DNA of 12,224 nucleotides, taken from assembly GCA_041608535.1 (NCBI GenBank), contig JBFISM010000114.1, positions 1 to 12,224 on the forward strand. The letters are read 5' to 3'. A model generated the notes under the pieces. That model ran no database searches. It was not told the origin of the DNA and saw nothing but the letters and a program-made list of their open reading frames with translations. The position numbers and the translations under genes are program-made. The stretch is from JBFISM01 sp041608535 (GTDB lineage: Bacteria; Actinomycetota; Acidimicrobiia; Spongiisociales; UBA5794). This document shows positions 1 to 7,340 of the stretch, one piece after another (within the stretch, counting starts at the first letter, position 1; each line of letters begins with the position of its first letter).

Positions 1-77
1 GAAACCACCTCGACGAGGGCGGCGTCGATGACGGCGTCGGCGTAGGCCTCCCAGACCGGCACCGGAGGTGCCGCCAT
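1..77 (-). CDS. N-terminal fragment of an unidentified protein, cut by the window edge
   Basis: An ATG at 77-75 (minus strand) opens a frame that runs without a stop to the window edge, giving 25 codons that begin MAAPPVPVWEAYADAVIDAA. It starts one base after the TGA of the LuxR-type regulator at 79-690. An AGGGAA stretch inside the end of that gene lies at a suitable distance to act as its ribosome binding site, so the two genes are probably translationally coupled and in one operon. The fragment is too short to assign to a family. Its function is unknown, but its position suggests that it is co-expressed with the regulator. Confidence 0.5.
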   Translation of the reverse strand, partial: MAAPPVPVWEAYADAVIDAALVEVV

Positions 78-78
78 G

Positions 79-690
79 TCAGATGATTCCCTGTCGAGTC
101 GCCAGCGCCACGGCGTGGGCGCGATTGCGACAGTTCATCTTCATGAGACCGTCGTGGACGATGTTCTTCACAGTGCGCTCCGAATAGCACAGCTCACCGG
201 CGATGTCGCGAGTGTCGTTGCCATCGGCGAGAAGGCCGAGCACTGCCAGCTCACGATCGGTGAGATGCCGCACGCCGTGGGTGGCGCCGGTGGCCGCCCG
301 CTCCAGCAGCTTCTGGAGGACGTTGGCGGGAAGGACCGACCGGCCCTCCACGACCAAGCGCACCGAGCGTGCCAGCGAGGTCGGTTCGATCTCCGTGCGA
401 AGATGTATCGCCGTCACCCCGGCCTCGATGATCTCCGACAGCAAGCGCTCATCGGCCCCGTTGACGATGGCAAGGTGATTGGGGACGTGGGCACCGTGTT
501 GCCGAGCATCTCGCAGCCCGCGCTGGTCTGCTTCGAACACGAGCACGTCCGCCGAGGTCGAACCCGAGCCGTCGAGCCGGTCGGTCTCGCCGGAGACCCT
601 GAGACCCTCCGCCGTCAGCGAAGCACACAGTCCTTTCCGAAAAATGGGATGACGATCCACCACCAACACGGACACGCTTGCTGGTTCCAT
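79..690 (-). CDS. LuxR/NarL-type response regulator with degenerate receiver domain
   Basis: 203-aa DNA-binding regulator. Residues 5-120 resemble a receiver domain (VLVVDRHPIFRKGL at 8-21, then an alternating strand/helix pattern). The residue aligned with the phospho-acceptor Asp is Glu53 (ADVLVFEAD), the acidic pair is reduced to D12-R13, and the usual Thr and Lys are replaced by Asn and Arg. Residues 142-200 form a LuxR-type helix-turn-helix (LTDRELAVLGLLADG, then YSERTVKNIVHDGLMKM). The ATG at 690 follows a TTGAGGC sequence that can serve as ribosome binding site. The protein probably binds DNA without needing phosphorylation. It is a paralogue of the regulator at 1322-1864; both point the same way and flank the DUF4280 gene, which suggests they regulate that gene. 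The targets are inferred. Confidence 0.88.
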   Translation of the reverse strand: MEPASVSVLVVDRHPIFRKGLCASLTAEGLRVSGETDRLDGSGSTSADVLVFEADQRGLRDARQHGAHVPNHLAIVNGADERLLSEIIEAGVTAIHLRTEIEPTSLARSVRLVVEGRSVLPANVLQKLLERAATGATHGVRHLTDRELAVLGLLADGNDTRDIAGELCYSERTVKNIVHDGLMKMNCRNRAHAVALATRQGII

Positions 691-891
691 GCCTCAAGCC
701 AACCAGGCCGTTTGCCCGTAATGAAGGGCCGAGAGAACAAGAATGCGGGAGGCCCGAGATGCCCGGTAGTGCAGACTGCGGTGCCAAGCCGTTTGCAGGT
801 GCACCGATGGGCAATTCGGCTTCCCCAAGGTCTGCATGGAGCGGCCGACCCACCCGGGTTACCGTGACGGCAGCGACCACGGAGCAACGCT
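691..891. promoter_or_regulatory. Divergent intergenic region between regulator and DUF4280 gene
   Basis: About 200 bp separate the minus-strand regulator start (690) from the plus-strand DUF4280 start (892), so promoters for both must lie here. A 9-mer GCCGTTTGC occurs twice in the same orientation (707-715 and 788-796), 81 bp apart; it could be a regulator site but may be chance. I could not identify convincing -35/-10 elements. A GGAG at 881-884 serves the DUF4280 gene. Confidence 0.4.
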
Positions 892-1281
892 TTGGGGATG
901 TTCATCACGTCGGGGGCCATGATGCAGTGCTCGATGGGGGTGGCCCCCAGCTCCTTCGTCGCCCTACCCAAACCGCGGGTCATGGCTTCGTCCATGCCGG
1001 TGGGCACCATCAGCGATACCGTGCCGTTCGTGAACATCCCACCCTTTGGGATGTGCACGAGCATGGCGAACCCCGCAGTGGCATCGGCTACTGCAGCCGC
1101 CCTCGGGGTGCTCACTCCGATGCCGTGCACCCCGGTGCCGGCCGGTACATGGCTGCCGGGTGCACCGACCGTGCTCGCCGGCAACATGCCGGCGCTCAAC
1201 GAAACGTCGAAGCTGATCTGCTCGTTTGCCGGCACCATCCAGTTCCTGGCGCCAAGCCAGTTCACCACACAGGTGCCGTGA
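892..1281 (+). CDS. DUF4280 (PAAR-like) spike-tip protein
   Basis: 129-aa protein matching the DUF4280 pattern along its full length: GAMMQCSMG at 8-16, PFGMCTSMANPAVASATAAA at 51-70, GVLTPMPCTPVPAGTW at 72-87, PGAPTVL at 89-95, then SKLICSFAG and a C-terminal strand ending in TTQVP. Conserved cysteines are C13, C55, C79 and C110. The family resembles PAAR proteins, which sharpen the spike of type VI secretion systems and extracellular contractile injection systems and can carry effectors. This copy has no extra effector domain. I chose the TTG at 892 because GGAG at 881-884 lies 7 nt upstream of it; the ATG at 898 would have a 13-nt spacing. It is flanked on both sides by LuxR-type regulators on the other strand. 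No sheath, tube, baseplate or AAA+ genes are in the window. Confidence 0.87.
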   Translation: MGMFITSGAMMQCSMGVAPSSFVALPKPRVMASSMPVGTISDTVPFVNIPPFGMCTSMANPAVASATAAALGVLTPMPCTPVPAGTWLPGAPTVLAGNMPALNETSKLICSFAGTIQFLAPSQFTTQVP

Positions 1282-1290
1282 CCCGGCACC
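1272..1290 (+). terminator. Hairpin at the end of the DUF4280 gene
   Basis: GGTGCCG (1272-1278) and CGGCACC (1284-1290) form a perfect 7-bp stem with a 5-nt loop that contains the gene's TGA stop. It lies in the 40-bp gap before the converging regulator's stop at 1322. There is no T-run, so factor-independent termination is uncertain; it may only stabilise the 3' end. Confidence 0.35.
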
Positions 1291-1321
1291 GGCGGCCCGA
1301 GGGATCGTGCCGGGGCCGGCC

Positions 1322-1864
1322 TCAGCTGATCAACGACCGCCGCAAGGCGGTGGCGACCGCATGCGCCCGGGTGCGCGACCCCAAACGCGATGCGATGGTG
1401 GCGATCACTGCCTTCACTGTGCGTTCCGAATAGCCCAGCTCCGAGGCGATGTCTCTCGTGCTGGCTCCGTCGGCAAGTAAACGCAATACCGCTAGGGAAC
1501 GCTGATCGAGCTCGGCGAGTCCATTCGACTCCTGGGTGAGCCGCAATCCTGCACCCACCGCGTGGACGGCACCCACCAGTTGATCCGGGGTCACCGTTGC
1601 CCGCGAGAGCAGGGCCCCGACGTCGTTTCGCCCAACCAAATCGCGATTCTCTTCGCTGCCATCGGCACAGACCACGATGGGACAATCCACCCAATCGTCG
1701 TCGATGTGGTCCACCGACGTCACTGCGACCGCAAGGGGTTCCGCCACCCCATTCTCCGGATCGATGCGTCGCGCCTCGATCGTCGGATCATCCGCCAAAC
1801 ACGCTAAAACACCCGTCTCGAAGACGATGTTGCTGTCACAAACTCCTACCACGATCCGTGTCAT
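1322..1864 (-). CDS. LuxR-type transcriptional regulator with vestigial receiver domain
   Basis: 180-aa regulator. The N-terminal part (residues 3-110) has the size and strand pattern of a receiver domain (IVVGVCDSNIVFETGVLACL at 4-23), but no Asp stands where the phospho-acceptor should be (LAVAVTS at 44-50). Residues 118-178 form a LuxR helix-turn-helix (LAVLRLLADGASTRDIASEL, then YSERTVKAVIATIASRLG). This half is closely similar to that of the regulator at 79-690, so the two are paralogues. The ATG at 1864 has AAGGGG about 5 nt upstream. The gene lies 75 bp downstream of the RND transporter gene on the same strand, so read-through is possible. Its likely role is phosphorylation-independent regulation, perhaps of the DUF4280 gene it faces; that target is inferred. 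Confidence 0.85.
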   Translation of the reverse strand: MTRIVVGVCDSNIVFETGVLACLADDPTIEARRIDPENGVAEPLAVAVTSVDHIDDDWVDCPIVVCADGSEENRDLVGRNDVGALLSRATVTPDQLVGAVHAVGAGLRLTQESNGLAELDQRSLAVLRLLADGASTRDIASELGYSERTVKAVIATIASRLGSRTRAHAVATALRRSLIS

Positions 1865-1939
1865 CGTTGCCCCTTGCGAACGGAGGAAGCCAGGCCCTCA
1901 AAACCGCTTCCCACCCTACAGATCGCGGCCACGGCGTGT

Positions 1940-4069
1940 TCAAGTGTGGCTTGAATTGCGGCGTCCTCCGCTCACCCCCTCGCGAGGAAGTAGCGCTGGG
2001 ATCACCAGCAGCGAGCTGACTGCGGCGGTCGTCATCGCCACCCACATGATCTGCGACACCTGGGCGTGGATTGCCAGCGGCGACAACCAGAGCGCCGTCA
2101 GCGCCACGGCGATACCCAGCGCATTGGCGACGATGGGGCGGCCCGCCTTGTCGATGGCGCGCAATACGTAGCCCGGGCCATGCCGTCGAGCGTGGTCGAT
2201 GGCGGCGACATAGTGAATTGCATAGTCGATACCGACACCGAGCACGATGCTGGACACGACCGCGGTCAGGAGGTTGAGCTGGATGCCCGAAACGGCGATG
2301 AACCCCAACAGCACGAGAATGGTGAGCGTGATGGGCACGAGCGAAACCAAGGTCTCGCGTAGCCGGCGATAGGCCAAAGCGAGCATGGCAACGACGAGCA
2401 CGTAGGCGACGATGAGCGAGGTGGTCTGGGCGCGCAGCACCAGCCTGGCGATCTCGTCCCACACCACCGGCATCCCCGTGAGCACCCGGATGGTCTTGCT
2501 GTCTGTGGCGAAGTCGAGCCAAGTCTCCAAATCGTCGGTGTCGAAGGCCGCCGGCAGCAGGATGAAGCGCAGTCCGTCTTCGCTCACCATGTCGCCGACC
2601 GGGAGATCGATCGCACCGGCCATGACCGCAGTGAACTGCTCCGGGGTGAGGCGTGTGGCGATGTCGACCGGTGAGAAGACGCGACGCACACCGGGCAATG
2701 CGGCCAGACCCTCGCTCGCCGTCTGCGCCGCAGCGAGCGACCCCCGCGGATCGGCCCGATCGAAGACGAACTCGCCGGCGAGAGGAGTCGCGCCGCCGAA
2801 CAGCTCCTCCGTCCGCTCGAACGCCAGCCGGACGGGATCGTCGCTCTTGAAGAAGAAGAGCTGATCCGGATTGACCTCGAGCCGGGGCACGGTGAGTGCG
2901 GAGAACACGAGAGCGATGCCGATGACGACCATCGCCGGAACCCGCGTCCTGACCAGACCCTGCAAACTGCGCACCACACGTGGCCCGAGCATGCCGTGCG
3001 GACCGGAGCTGATCTCGATGTGCGACATCGCGGCGGGCAGCGAGAAGAACGACACGATGCCGGCGAAGACGATGCCGATCGCAGTGAAGGCGCCGAGCTG
3101 CCGGATCGGTGAGACGTCGGTTGCCAGAAGCGAGGCAAAGCCGGCGGCCGTGGAGATGGTGGTCAAGATCATCGGCACACCGACCTCCTGCAGCGCAGTC
3201 GCCACCCGCTCCACCCGATCGTCGGTGCGCTCGGCCTCCTCCTGGAAGTGGGTGACGAAGTGGAGACCGTCCGCCGAACCCATGACGATCACGAAGATCG
3301 GGACGATCACCGTGACGATGTCGATCTCCCTTCCCAGAGCGAACACGAGCCCGAATGTCCACAGTGAGCCGAGTGCCGCCGGGACGATGGCAAGCACGCT
3401 CAGCCTCCTGTCGCCGATCGTCGTGAAGAACACCAGCACCAGCAATGCGATGACGACCGGAGGGATGATGAGCAGGAACAGGGAGAGCTTGTCCAGTACC
3501 GAAGCGAACACCACGGGGTTGCCCGAGTAGGTCAGGTCGAGTGCCGGATTGGCAACATCGAGCACCCTGCGTGCGGTGCCGGTGAGATCCTCCCCGGGGC
3601 TGACGATGATCAGGGTGTGTCTCCCATCGGCGGACAGCAACAGATCGGCCACGGGGCTCATCTCCACCAATGCAGCGACGGCAGCATCGGGCAGCGCACC
3701 GACCGCGGCTGCATCGAGCCTGCCACCGCCGCCGGGTACCTCCTCCGGGACGAGCGAGGCCACCCCGGACACACCTTCGACCGCGGCGAGATCGTCCCGC
3801 AGCTCGGCGACATGCGCCAGGTTTTCCGCGGTCGAGAAGCTTGCACCCTCCGGCAGCGAGGCGACGACGTTGATCGGATCGGTCGCCGAGTACTTCTCCT
3901 GGAGAGCGGCGAAGATCTCGCCCTGCTCGTTCCCCTCGAGGAGGAACGAGGCGACGTCGGCGTTGAATCCGAGCCGGAACAGCATGCTCATCGCCAGGAG
4001 CGTCGTCAGTGCGGTGAGCCCGAGCACCACCCGCGAGCGCTCCACGATGAACCGGGCAATCCTGTGCAT
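1940..4069 (-). CDS. RND/MMPL-family transporter (two-domain, 12 membrane segments)
   Basis: 709-aa inner-membrane protein with the duplicated layout of RND/MMPL transporters. There is one membrane segment near 13-31, a soluble domain to about 195, five segments between 197 and 348, a seventh near 378-394, a second soluble domain to about 545, then five segments between 548 and 693. The two halves carry matching motifs in their fourth segments: GSADGLHFVTHF at 264-275 and LGVGIDYAIHYV at 610-621. D267 and D615-Y616 correspond to the proton-relay positions of MmpL-type pumps. Such proteins export lipids, hopanoids or hydrophobic compounds using the proton gradient; the substrate here is unknown. 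I prefer the ATG at 4069, with GGAG 5 nt upstream, to two in-frame GTGs just before it (4072 and 4075). No membrane-fusion or outer-membrane partner is adjacent, as is usual for MMPL-type proteins. Confidence 0.9.
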   Translation of the reverse strand: MHRIARFIVERSRVVLGLTALTTLLAMSMLFRLGFNADVASFLLEGNEQGEIFAALQEKYSATDPINVVASLPEGASFSTAENLAHVAELRDDLAAVEGVSGVASLVPEEVPGGGGRLDAAAVGALPDAAVAALVEMSPVADLLLSADGRHTLIIVSPGEDLTGTARRVLDVANPALDLTYSGNPVVFASVLDKLSLFLLIIPPVVIALLVLVFFTTIGDRRLSVLAIVPAALGSLWTFGLVFALGREIDIVTVIVPIFVIVMGSADGLHFVTHFQEEAERTDDRVERVATALQEVGVPMILTTISTAAGFASLLATDVSPIRQLGAFTAIGIVFAGIVSFFSLPAAMSHIEISSGPHGMLGPRVVRSLQGLVRTRVPAMVVIGIALVFSALTVPRLEVNPDQLFFFKSDDPVRLAFERTEELFGGATPLAGEFVFDRADPRGSLAAAQTASEGLAALPGVRRVFSPVDIATRLTPEQFTAVMAGAIDLPVGDMVSEDGLRFILLPAAFDTDDLETWLDFATDSKTIRVLTGMPVVWDEIARLVLRAQTTSLIVAYVLVVAMLALAYRRLRETLVSLVPITLTILVLLGFIAVSGIQLNLLTAVVSSIVLGVGIDYAIHYVAAIDHARRHGPGYVLRAIDKAGRPIVANALGIAVALTALWLSPLAIHAQVSQIMWVAMTTAAVSSLLVIPALLPREGVSGGRRNSSHT

Positions 4070-4183
4070 CACCACTCCGCTCTCTCGACGAAGAGGACGG
4101 TGGCGAGCCTACCGATGCCGGCTCACCGGGATGGTGCACCTTCGTCGTGGAACAGATCACCGTTATGCGTCGTTGCGGTCGAT
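4070..4183. promoter_or_regulatory. Divergent promoter region between RND transporter and DUF3179 gene
   Basis: The 114-bp gap between two divergent starts must contain both promoters. Inverted 8-mers CGACGAAG (4086-4093) and CTTCGTCG (4140-4147) lie 46 bp apart and might be operator half-sites. I see no clear -35/-10 pair. Confidence 0.35.
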
Positions 4184-5227
4184 ATGGATGACGGCCGGAA
4201 CCGAGCGCTCTCGGTGATGACGCTGCTCGCCGCACTCGCCTTCGGGTTCATGGCCGTGGCCATCACGACTCAGAACACCGACACACCGGCAAGGATCACA
4301 CCCGCCGATCCCGCTGCGACCTTCAATCCGGTATCACCCGGCGCCGATCTCCCCGACGGCTACCGGATCGGATTCCCCCGCGATCAGATCGCCCCCGTCT
4401 ACGAACCCGTCTTCACCACGGCGGCGGCGGTGGACTGGCCGGCGGACAGCCTCGTCATCGGTGTCGCCGGCGAGCAGGAGGCGAAGGCATATCCTGTGAC
4501 CCACCTCAATCTGCGCGAGATGGTGATCGACTCGCTCGAGGGCATCCCGATCCTCGTCACCTGGTGACCGCTGTGCGCCACGGCGATGGTCCATCGCCGC
4601 GAGATCAACGGAGCACCGGCGCTCTTCGGCAACCAGGGTGACCTGTTCGGCAACGCCATGACCTGGTGGGACCACGAGACGGGCTCGGTGTGGAGCCAGC
4701 CACGGGGCGAAGCGATCCTCGGGCCGCTCACCGGAACCCGCCTCGAGCTACTTCCCTCCACCCTGGCGACGTGGGCGGACTGGAGAAGCGCCCATCCAGA
4801 CACCCTGGCGCTCGACGTTCCCGGCTGGGCCACCGGGTTTCATCTCGACGACATGGCGATCGTGGTCGACCGCGGCGCGGAAACCGCCGCATATCGCATC
4901 CCCGACGTGCGCAAGGAGAGGGTGGTGAATGACACCGTCGGTGGGATCGAAGTGGCCATAGTCATCGATCCGGCCACACCGGAGCGCTGGGCCGTCTTCA
5001 GCAGACGCATCGACGATCGCGTCCTCGACCTCGAGCTGATTCCGGCGGGATTGCGTGATCGAGCCACCGGGTCCTTGTTCGATCCCTTCGTCGGGAGGGG
5101 CCGTTCTGGTCCACTGCGCGATCAATCCCTCGACCGCATCCCGGCGTTCACCTCGTTCCCCGAGGATTACTGGACCTTCTTCCCCACCGGGAGCATGTGG
5201 CCCGACGAAGCGGCCGCACCCGGCTGA
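4184..5227 (+). CDS. DUF3179 protein, probable selenoprotein with in-frame TGA (Sec128) in a UPLC motif
   Basis: Read through the TGA at 4565-4567, this is a 347-aa protein. Residues 9-27 form a membrane anchor after a basic start, so the rest is probably outside the membrane. The DUF3179 domain covers about 60-340: VIGVAGEQEAKAYPVTHLN (91-109), IPILVTW-Sec-PLCATAM (121-135), SVWSQPRGEAILGPLTGTRL, ELLPSTLATWADWRSAHPDT and YWTFFPTG near the end. Known members have Cys-Pro-Leu-Cys where this gene encodes TGA-Pro-Leu-Cys131. The frame is intact and family-like for 127 codons before and 219 after the TGA, and a SECIS-like hairpin follows at 4581-4599. A UxxC pair suggests a redox role, but the biochemical function of DUF3179 is not known to me. 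ATG 4184 was chosen because it keeps the basic residues ahead of the anchor; GTG 4214 and ATG 4217 are alternatives, and no strong ribosome site decides. If Sec is not inserted, this is a gene broken by one nonsense change. Confidence 0.8.
4565..4567 (+). other. In-frame TGA, putative selenocysteine codon
   Basis: The codon order GTC-ACC-TGG-TGA-CCG-CTG-TGC gives V-T-W-[TGA]-P-L-C. It replaces the first Cys of the conserved CPLC motif of DUF3179. TGA differs from TGC or TGT by one base, so a nonsense mutation is the main alternative. Confidence 0.75.
4581..4599 (+). promoter_or_regulatory. SECIS-like hairpin downstream of the TGA
   Basis: CGGCGATG (4581-4588) pairs perfectly with CATCGCCG (4592-4599), leaving a GTC loop; opening the top pair gives a 7-bp stem with loop GGTCC. 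The loop begins 20-21 nt after the TGA. The GGUC at the tip resembles the SelB-binding apical loop of the E. coli fdhF element, whose AGGUCU loop begins at about the same distance from its UGA. It lies inside the coding frame, as bacterial SECIS elements do. Confidence 0.65.
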
Positions 5228-5228
5228 G

Positions 5229-6020
5229 TCAGCTGTGCAGGTGGTCCAGCTCGGTCTGGGTCGCCTCGCCGGGGAGCTTGCCCATGATGATCATGGCGAG
5301 CACTTCGTCTTTGGTGACCCGGTTCTTGTCGACGGTCCCAACGAGCTTGCCCTGCAGCATCACGCTGATGCGGTCGGCGAGGTCGAAGACGTCGTGGATG
5401 TCGTGGCTGATGAGGAAGATGCCGATTCCTTCGGCCTTGAGCTGCTGGATGAGCTCGTTCACCTGCTCGGTCTCGGCAGGACCGAGCGCCGCGGTTGGCT
5501 CGTCCATGATGAGGATCTTGGCGTTGAAGTGCACCGCACGTGCGATGGCCACAGACTGACGCTGACCACCGGAGAGAGATTCGACCGGCACCTTGAAGTT
5601 GTGGAACTTCGGATTGAGCCGGTTCATCACGGTGCGGGCGGCGTTCTCCATTGCGCTGTCGTCGAGCGTCCCCCACCGTGTTTTCAGTTCCCGCCCGAGA
5701 AACATGTTTGCCGGGGCATCTATGTTCTCGGCAAGCGCCAGGGTCTGATAGATCGTCTCGATCCGGTGCTCCTTGGCATCGCGAGGTGTGTGGATCACCA
5801 CGGGTTTGCCCTCGATGTAGATCTGGCCGGAGTCGCATTTGTGCGCACCGGACAGCGTCTTGATCAGCGTGGTCTTGCCGGCGCCGTTGCCACCGACCAC
5901 CGCAACGACCTCTCCGGGGTAGAGGTCGACCGTGACGCCGTCCACCGCATGCACGCCACCAAACGCCACTCGGATGTCCTCCATCTTCACGAGCGGGGTC
6001 TGCGTTGCCGTTTGCGTCAT
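5229..6020 (-). CDS. xylG: Sugar ABC transporter ATP-binding protein (single domain)
   Basis: 263-aa ATPase that powers the sugar importer encoded upstream. Walker A is GGNGAGKT (43-50), the Q-loop is at Q92 (YQTLAL), the signature is LSGGQ (149-153), Walker B is ILIMDE (169-174), and the switch His is H206. All catalytic residues are present. Carbohydrate-uptake family 2 importers usually have a fused double ATPase of about 500 residues (RbsA, XylG); this one has a single domain, like FrcA, and would act as a homodimer. ATG 6020 overlaps the permease stop in an ATGA, showing translational coupling. Its stop is one base from the stop of the converging DUF3179 gene. The symbol is given by operon context; frcA-type would also fit. 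Confidence 0.88.
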   Translation of the reverse strand: MTQTATQTPLVKMEDIRVAFGGVHAVDGVTVDLYPGEVVAVVGGNGAGKTTLIKTLSGAHKCDSGQIYIEGKPVVIHTPRDAKEHRIETIYQTLALAENIDAPANMFLGRELKTRWGTLDDSAMENAARTVMNRLNPKFHNFKVPVESLSGGQRQSVAIARAVHFNAKILIMDEPTAALGPAETEQVNELIQQLKAEGIGIFLISHDIHDVFDLADRISVMLQGKLVGTVDKNRVTKDEVLAMIIMGKLPGEATQTELDHLHS

Positions 6021-7315
6021 CGCGCCGAGCGCTTCCGGTATACCGTGTCGAGCGCTACCGCCACTACGAGCACGATGCCGACGGCGATGTCCTGGAGCGG
6101 GGCGTCGACACCGACGAGCACCATGCCGGATTGGAGGGACTGCATCACGAGCGCCCCCAGCATGGCTCCGGGGATGGTGCCGATACCTCCGGAAAGCGAC
6201 GTTCCCCCGATCACCGCTGCGGCGATGACATACAGCTCCGTGAGTTGCCCCAGTCCGCTCACCGCAGCGTTGAGCCTCGCCACCTGGACGGCCGCCCCGA
6301 TGGCGACGAGCACACCCATCAGCATGAACGTCTTCACGATCGTCCACCGGGTCTTGATGCCTCCGAGCTCGGCGGCTTCGGGATTGCCACCTATGGCGAA
6401 CACATAGCGACCAAACGTGAGCCGTCTGGCCACGAAGGTCATCACCAACGCCACGAAGATGGCGATGAGCACCGGGGTGGCCAGACCGAACGGGATGTCT
6501 CCCCCACCCCGCTCCGCAGCCAGGCGTTCCGGCAGCAGGTACTGGTTGAGATAGCCGATCGCACCGAGCACGACGCCACACCCCACCACCCCGATGCTCA
6601 CATCGGCCCACGTCGGTCGGAGAGCGAAGCCGAACTTGCGGCGTCGGCGTCGTCCGGCAAGCAACACCAGCACGATGCCGGCACACGCTGCAATGCCGAC
6701 GATCCAGCTCCAGGTGCCGCCGATCGTGCCCCGGGCGCCACCGCCGAGCAGCTGGAAGTTGGAGTCCATCGGAGCGATGGTTCGACCCGACGCCATCCAC
6801 CAGGCGACACCCCGCCACACGAGGAGACCCCCCAACGTGACGATGAATGACGGTACCCCGACGTAGGCGATGATCACGCCCTGGAACGCACCGACAACCG
6901 CACCGAGCGTGATCCCGGCGAGCAAGGCGATGAGCCAGGTCGCCCCGTGCCCAAAGCCAAGCCAGTCGGGCAGGATCTCGGCCTGGAGGAGCGCCATCGC
7001 CATGCCGAGGACGGCGAGCATCGAGCCGACGGATAGATCGATGTTGCGGGACACGATCACGAGCACCATCCCAGTGGCCATGATGGCGACCGCAGAGGTC
7101 TGCACGGACAGGTTCCACAGGTTGCGTGGGGTCAGGAAGGTCCCGTCGGACCAGATATGGAAGCCGACCCAGATGATGATGATGGCACCCAGCATGCCGA
7201 GCAGGCGGGTATCGATCTCGAGTGCCCGAAGCAGTGTGTTGCGCCGCTCGGGGGCGGCAGTTGCGCCCGTGTCGTCCACTCTCGGGTCGGCGCTTAGGTC
7301 TTGAGCAGTCGTCAC
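6017..7315 (-). CDS. xylH: Sugar ABC transporter permease (XylH/RbsC type)
   Basis: 432-aa polytopic membrane protein forming the channel of the importer. After a polar N-terminus of about 35 residues come roughly ten hydrophobic segments. It has the hallmark motifs of this permease family: SRNIDLSVGSMLAVLGMAMA (89-108), GVPSFIVTLGGLLVWRG, the cytoplasmic loop FAIGGNPEAAELGGI, and GGTSLSGGIGTIPGAMLGAL near the C-terminus. A basic RRRRRKFGF loop lies mid-protein. I chose GTG 7315, which has AAGGTG 5 nt upstream; a TTG at 7336 extends the frame by seven codons but has no ribosome site and runs to the edge of the upstream hairpin. The gene lies between the binding protein and the ATPase. The xylH symbol rests on the XylF-like binding protein. 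Confidence 0.88.
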   Translation of the reverse strand: MTTAQDLSADPRVDDTGATAAPERRNTLLRALEIDTRLLGMLGAIIIIWVGFHIWSDGTFLTPRNLWNLSVQTSAVAIMATGMVLVIVSRNIDLSVGSMLAVLGMAMALLQAEILPDWLGFGHGATWLIALLAGITLGAVVGAFQGVIIAYVGVPSFIVTLGGLLVWRGVAWWMASGRTIAPMDSNFQLLGGGARGTIGGTWSWIVGIAACAGIVLVLLAGRRRRRKFGFALRPTWADVSIGVVGCGVVLGAIGYLNQYLLPERLAAERGGGDIPFGLATPVLIAIFVALVMTFVARRLTFGRYVFAIGGNPEAAELGGIKTRWTIVKTFMLMGVLVAIGAAVQVARLNAAVSGLGQLTELYVIAAAVIGGTSLSGGIGTIPGAMLGALVMQSLQSGMVLVGVDAPLQDIAVGIVLVVAVALDTVYRKRSAR

Positions 7316-7340
7316 ACGTTCACCTTGGCCCCCCAAATTA

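Noticed and set aside
1309..1320. GCCGG-GG-CCGGC as a second terminator between the DUF4280 gene and regulator
   Set aside because: The 2-nt loop is too tight for a stable hairpin and there is no T-run.
615..1694. Minus-strand open frame across the DUF4280 gene
   Set aside because: The plus-strand DUF4280 protein matches a known family along its whole length; the opposite frame has no recognisable domain.
4086..4147. Inverted 8-mers CGACGAAG and CTTCGTCG as an operator
   Set aside because: The arms are short and 46 bp apart in GC-rich DNA; noted only within the intergenic entry.
1836..4235. Very long open frame overlapping the RND transporter gene in another reading frame
   Set aside because: Its protein is Arg/Gly/His-rich without domains, as expected of a shadow frame in high-GC DNA.
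4184..5227. Annotation as two separate genes, or a pseudogene split at the TGA
   Set aside because: The second open frame starts inside a conserved motif and inside the hairpin, and there is no other lesion in 347 codons. Selenocysteine explains the position better, though a nonsense change is not excluded.
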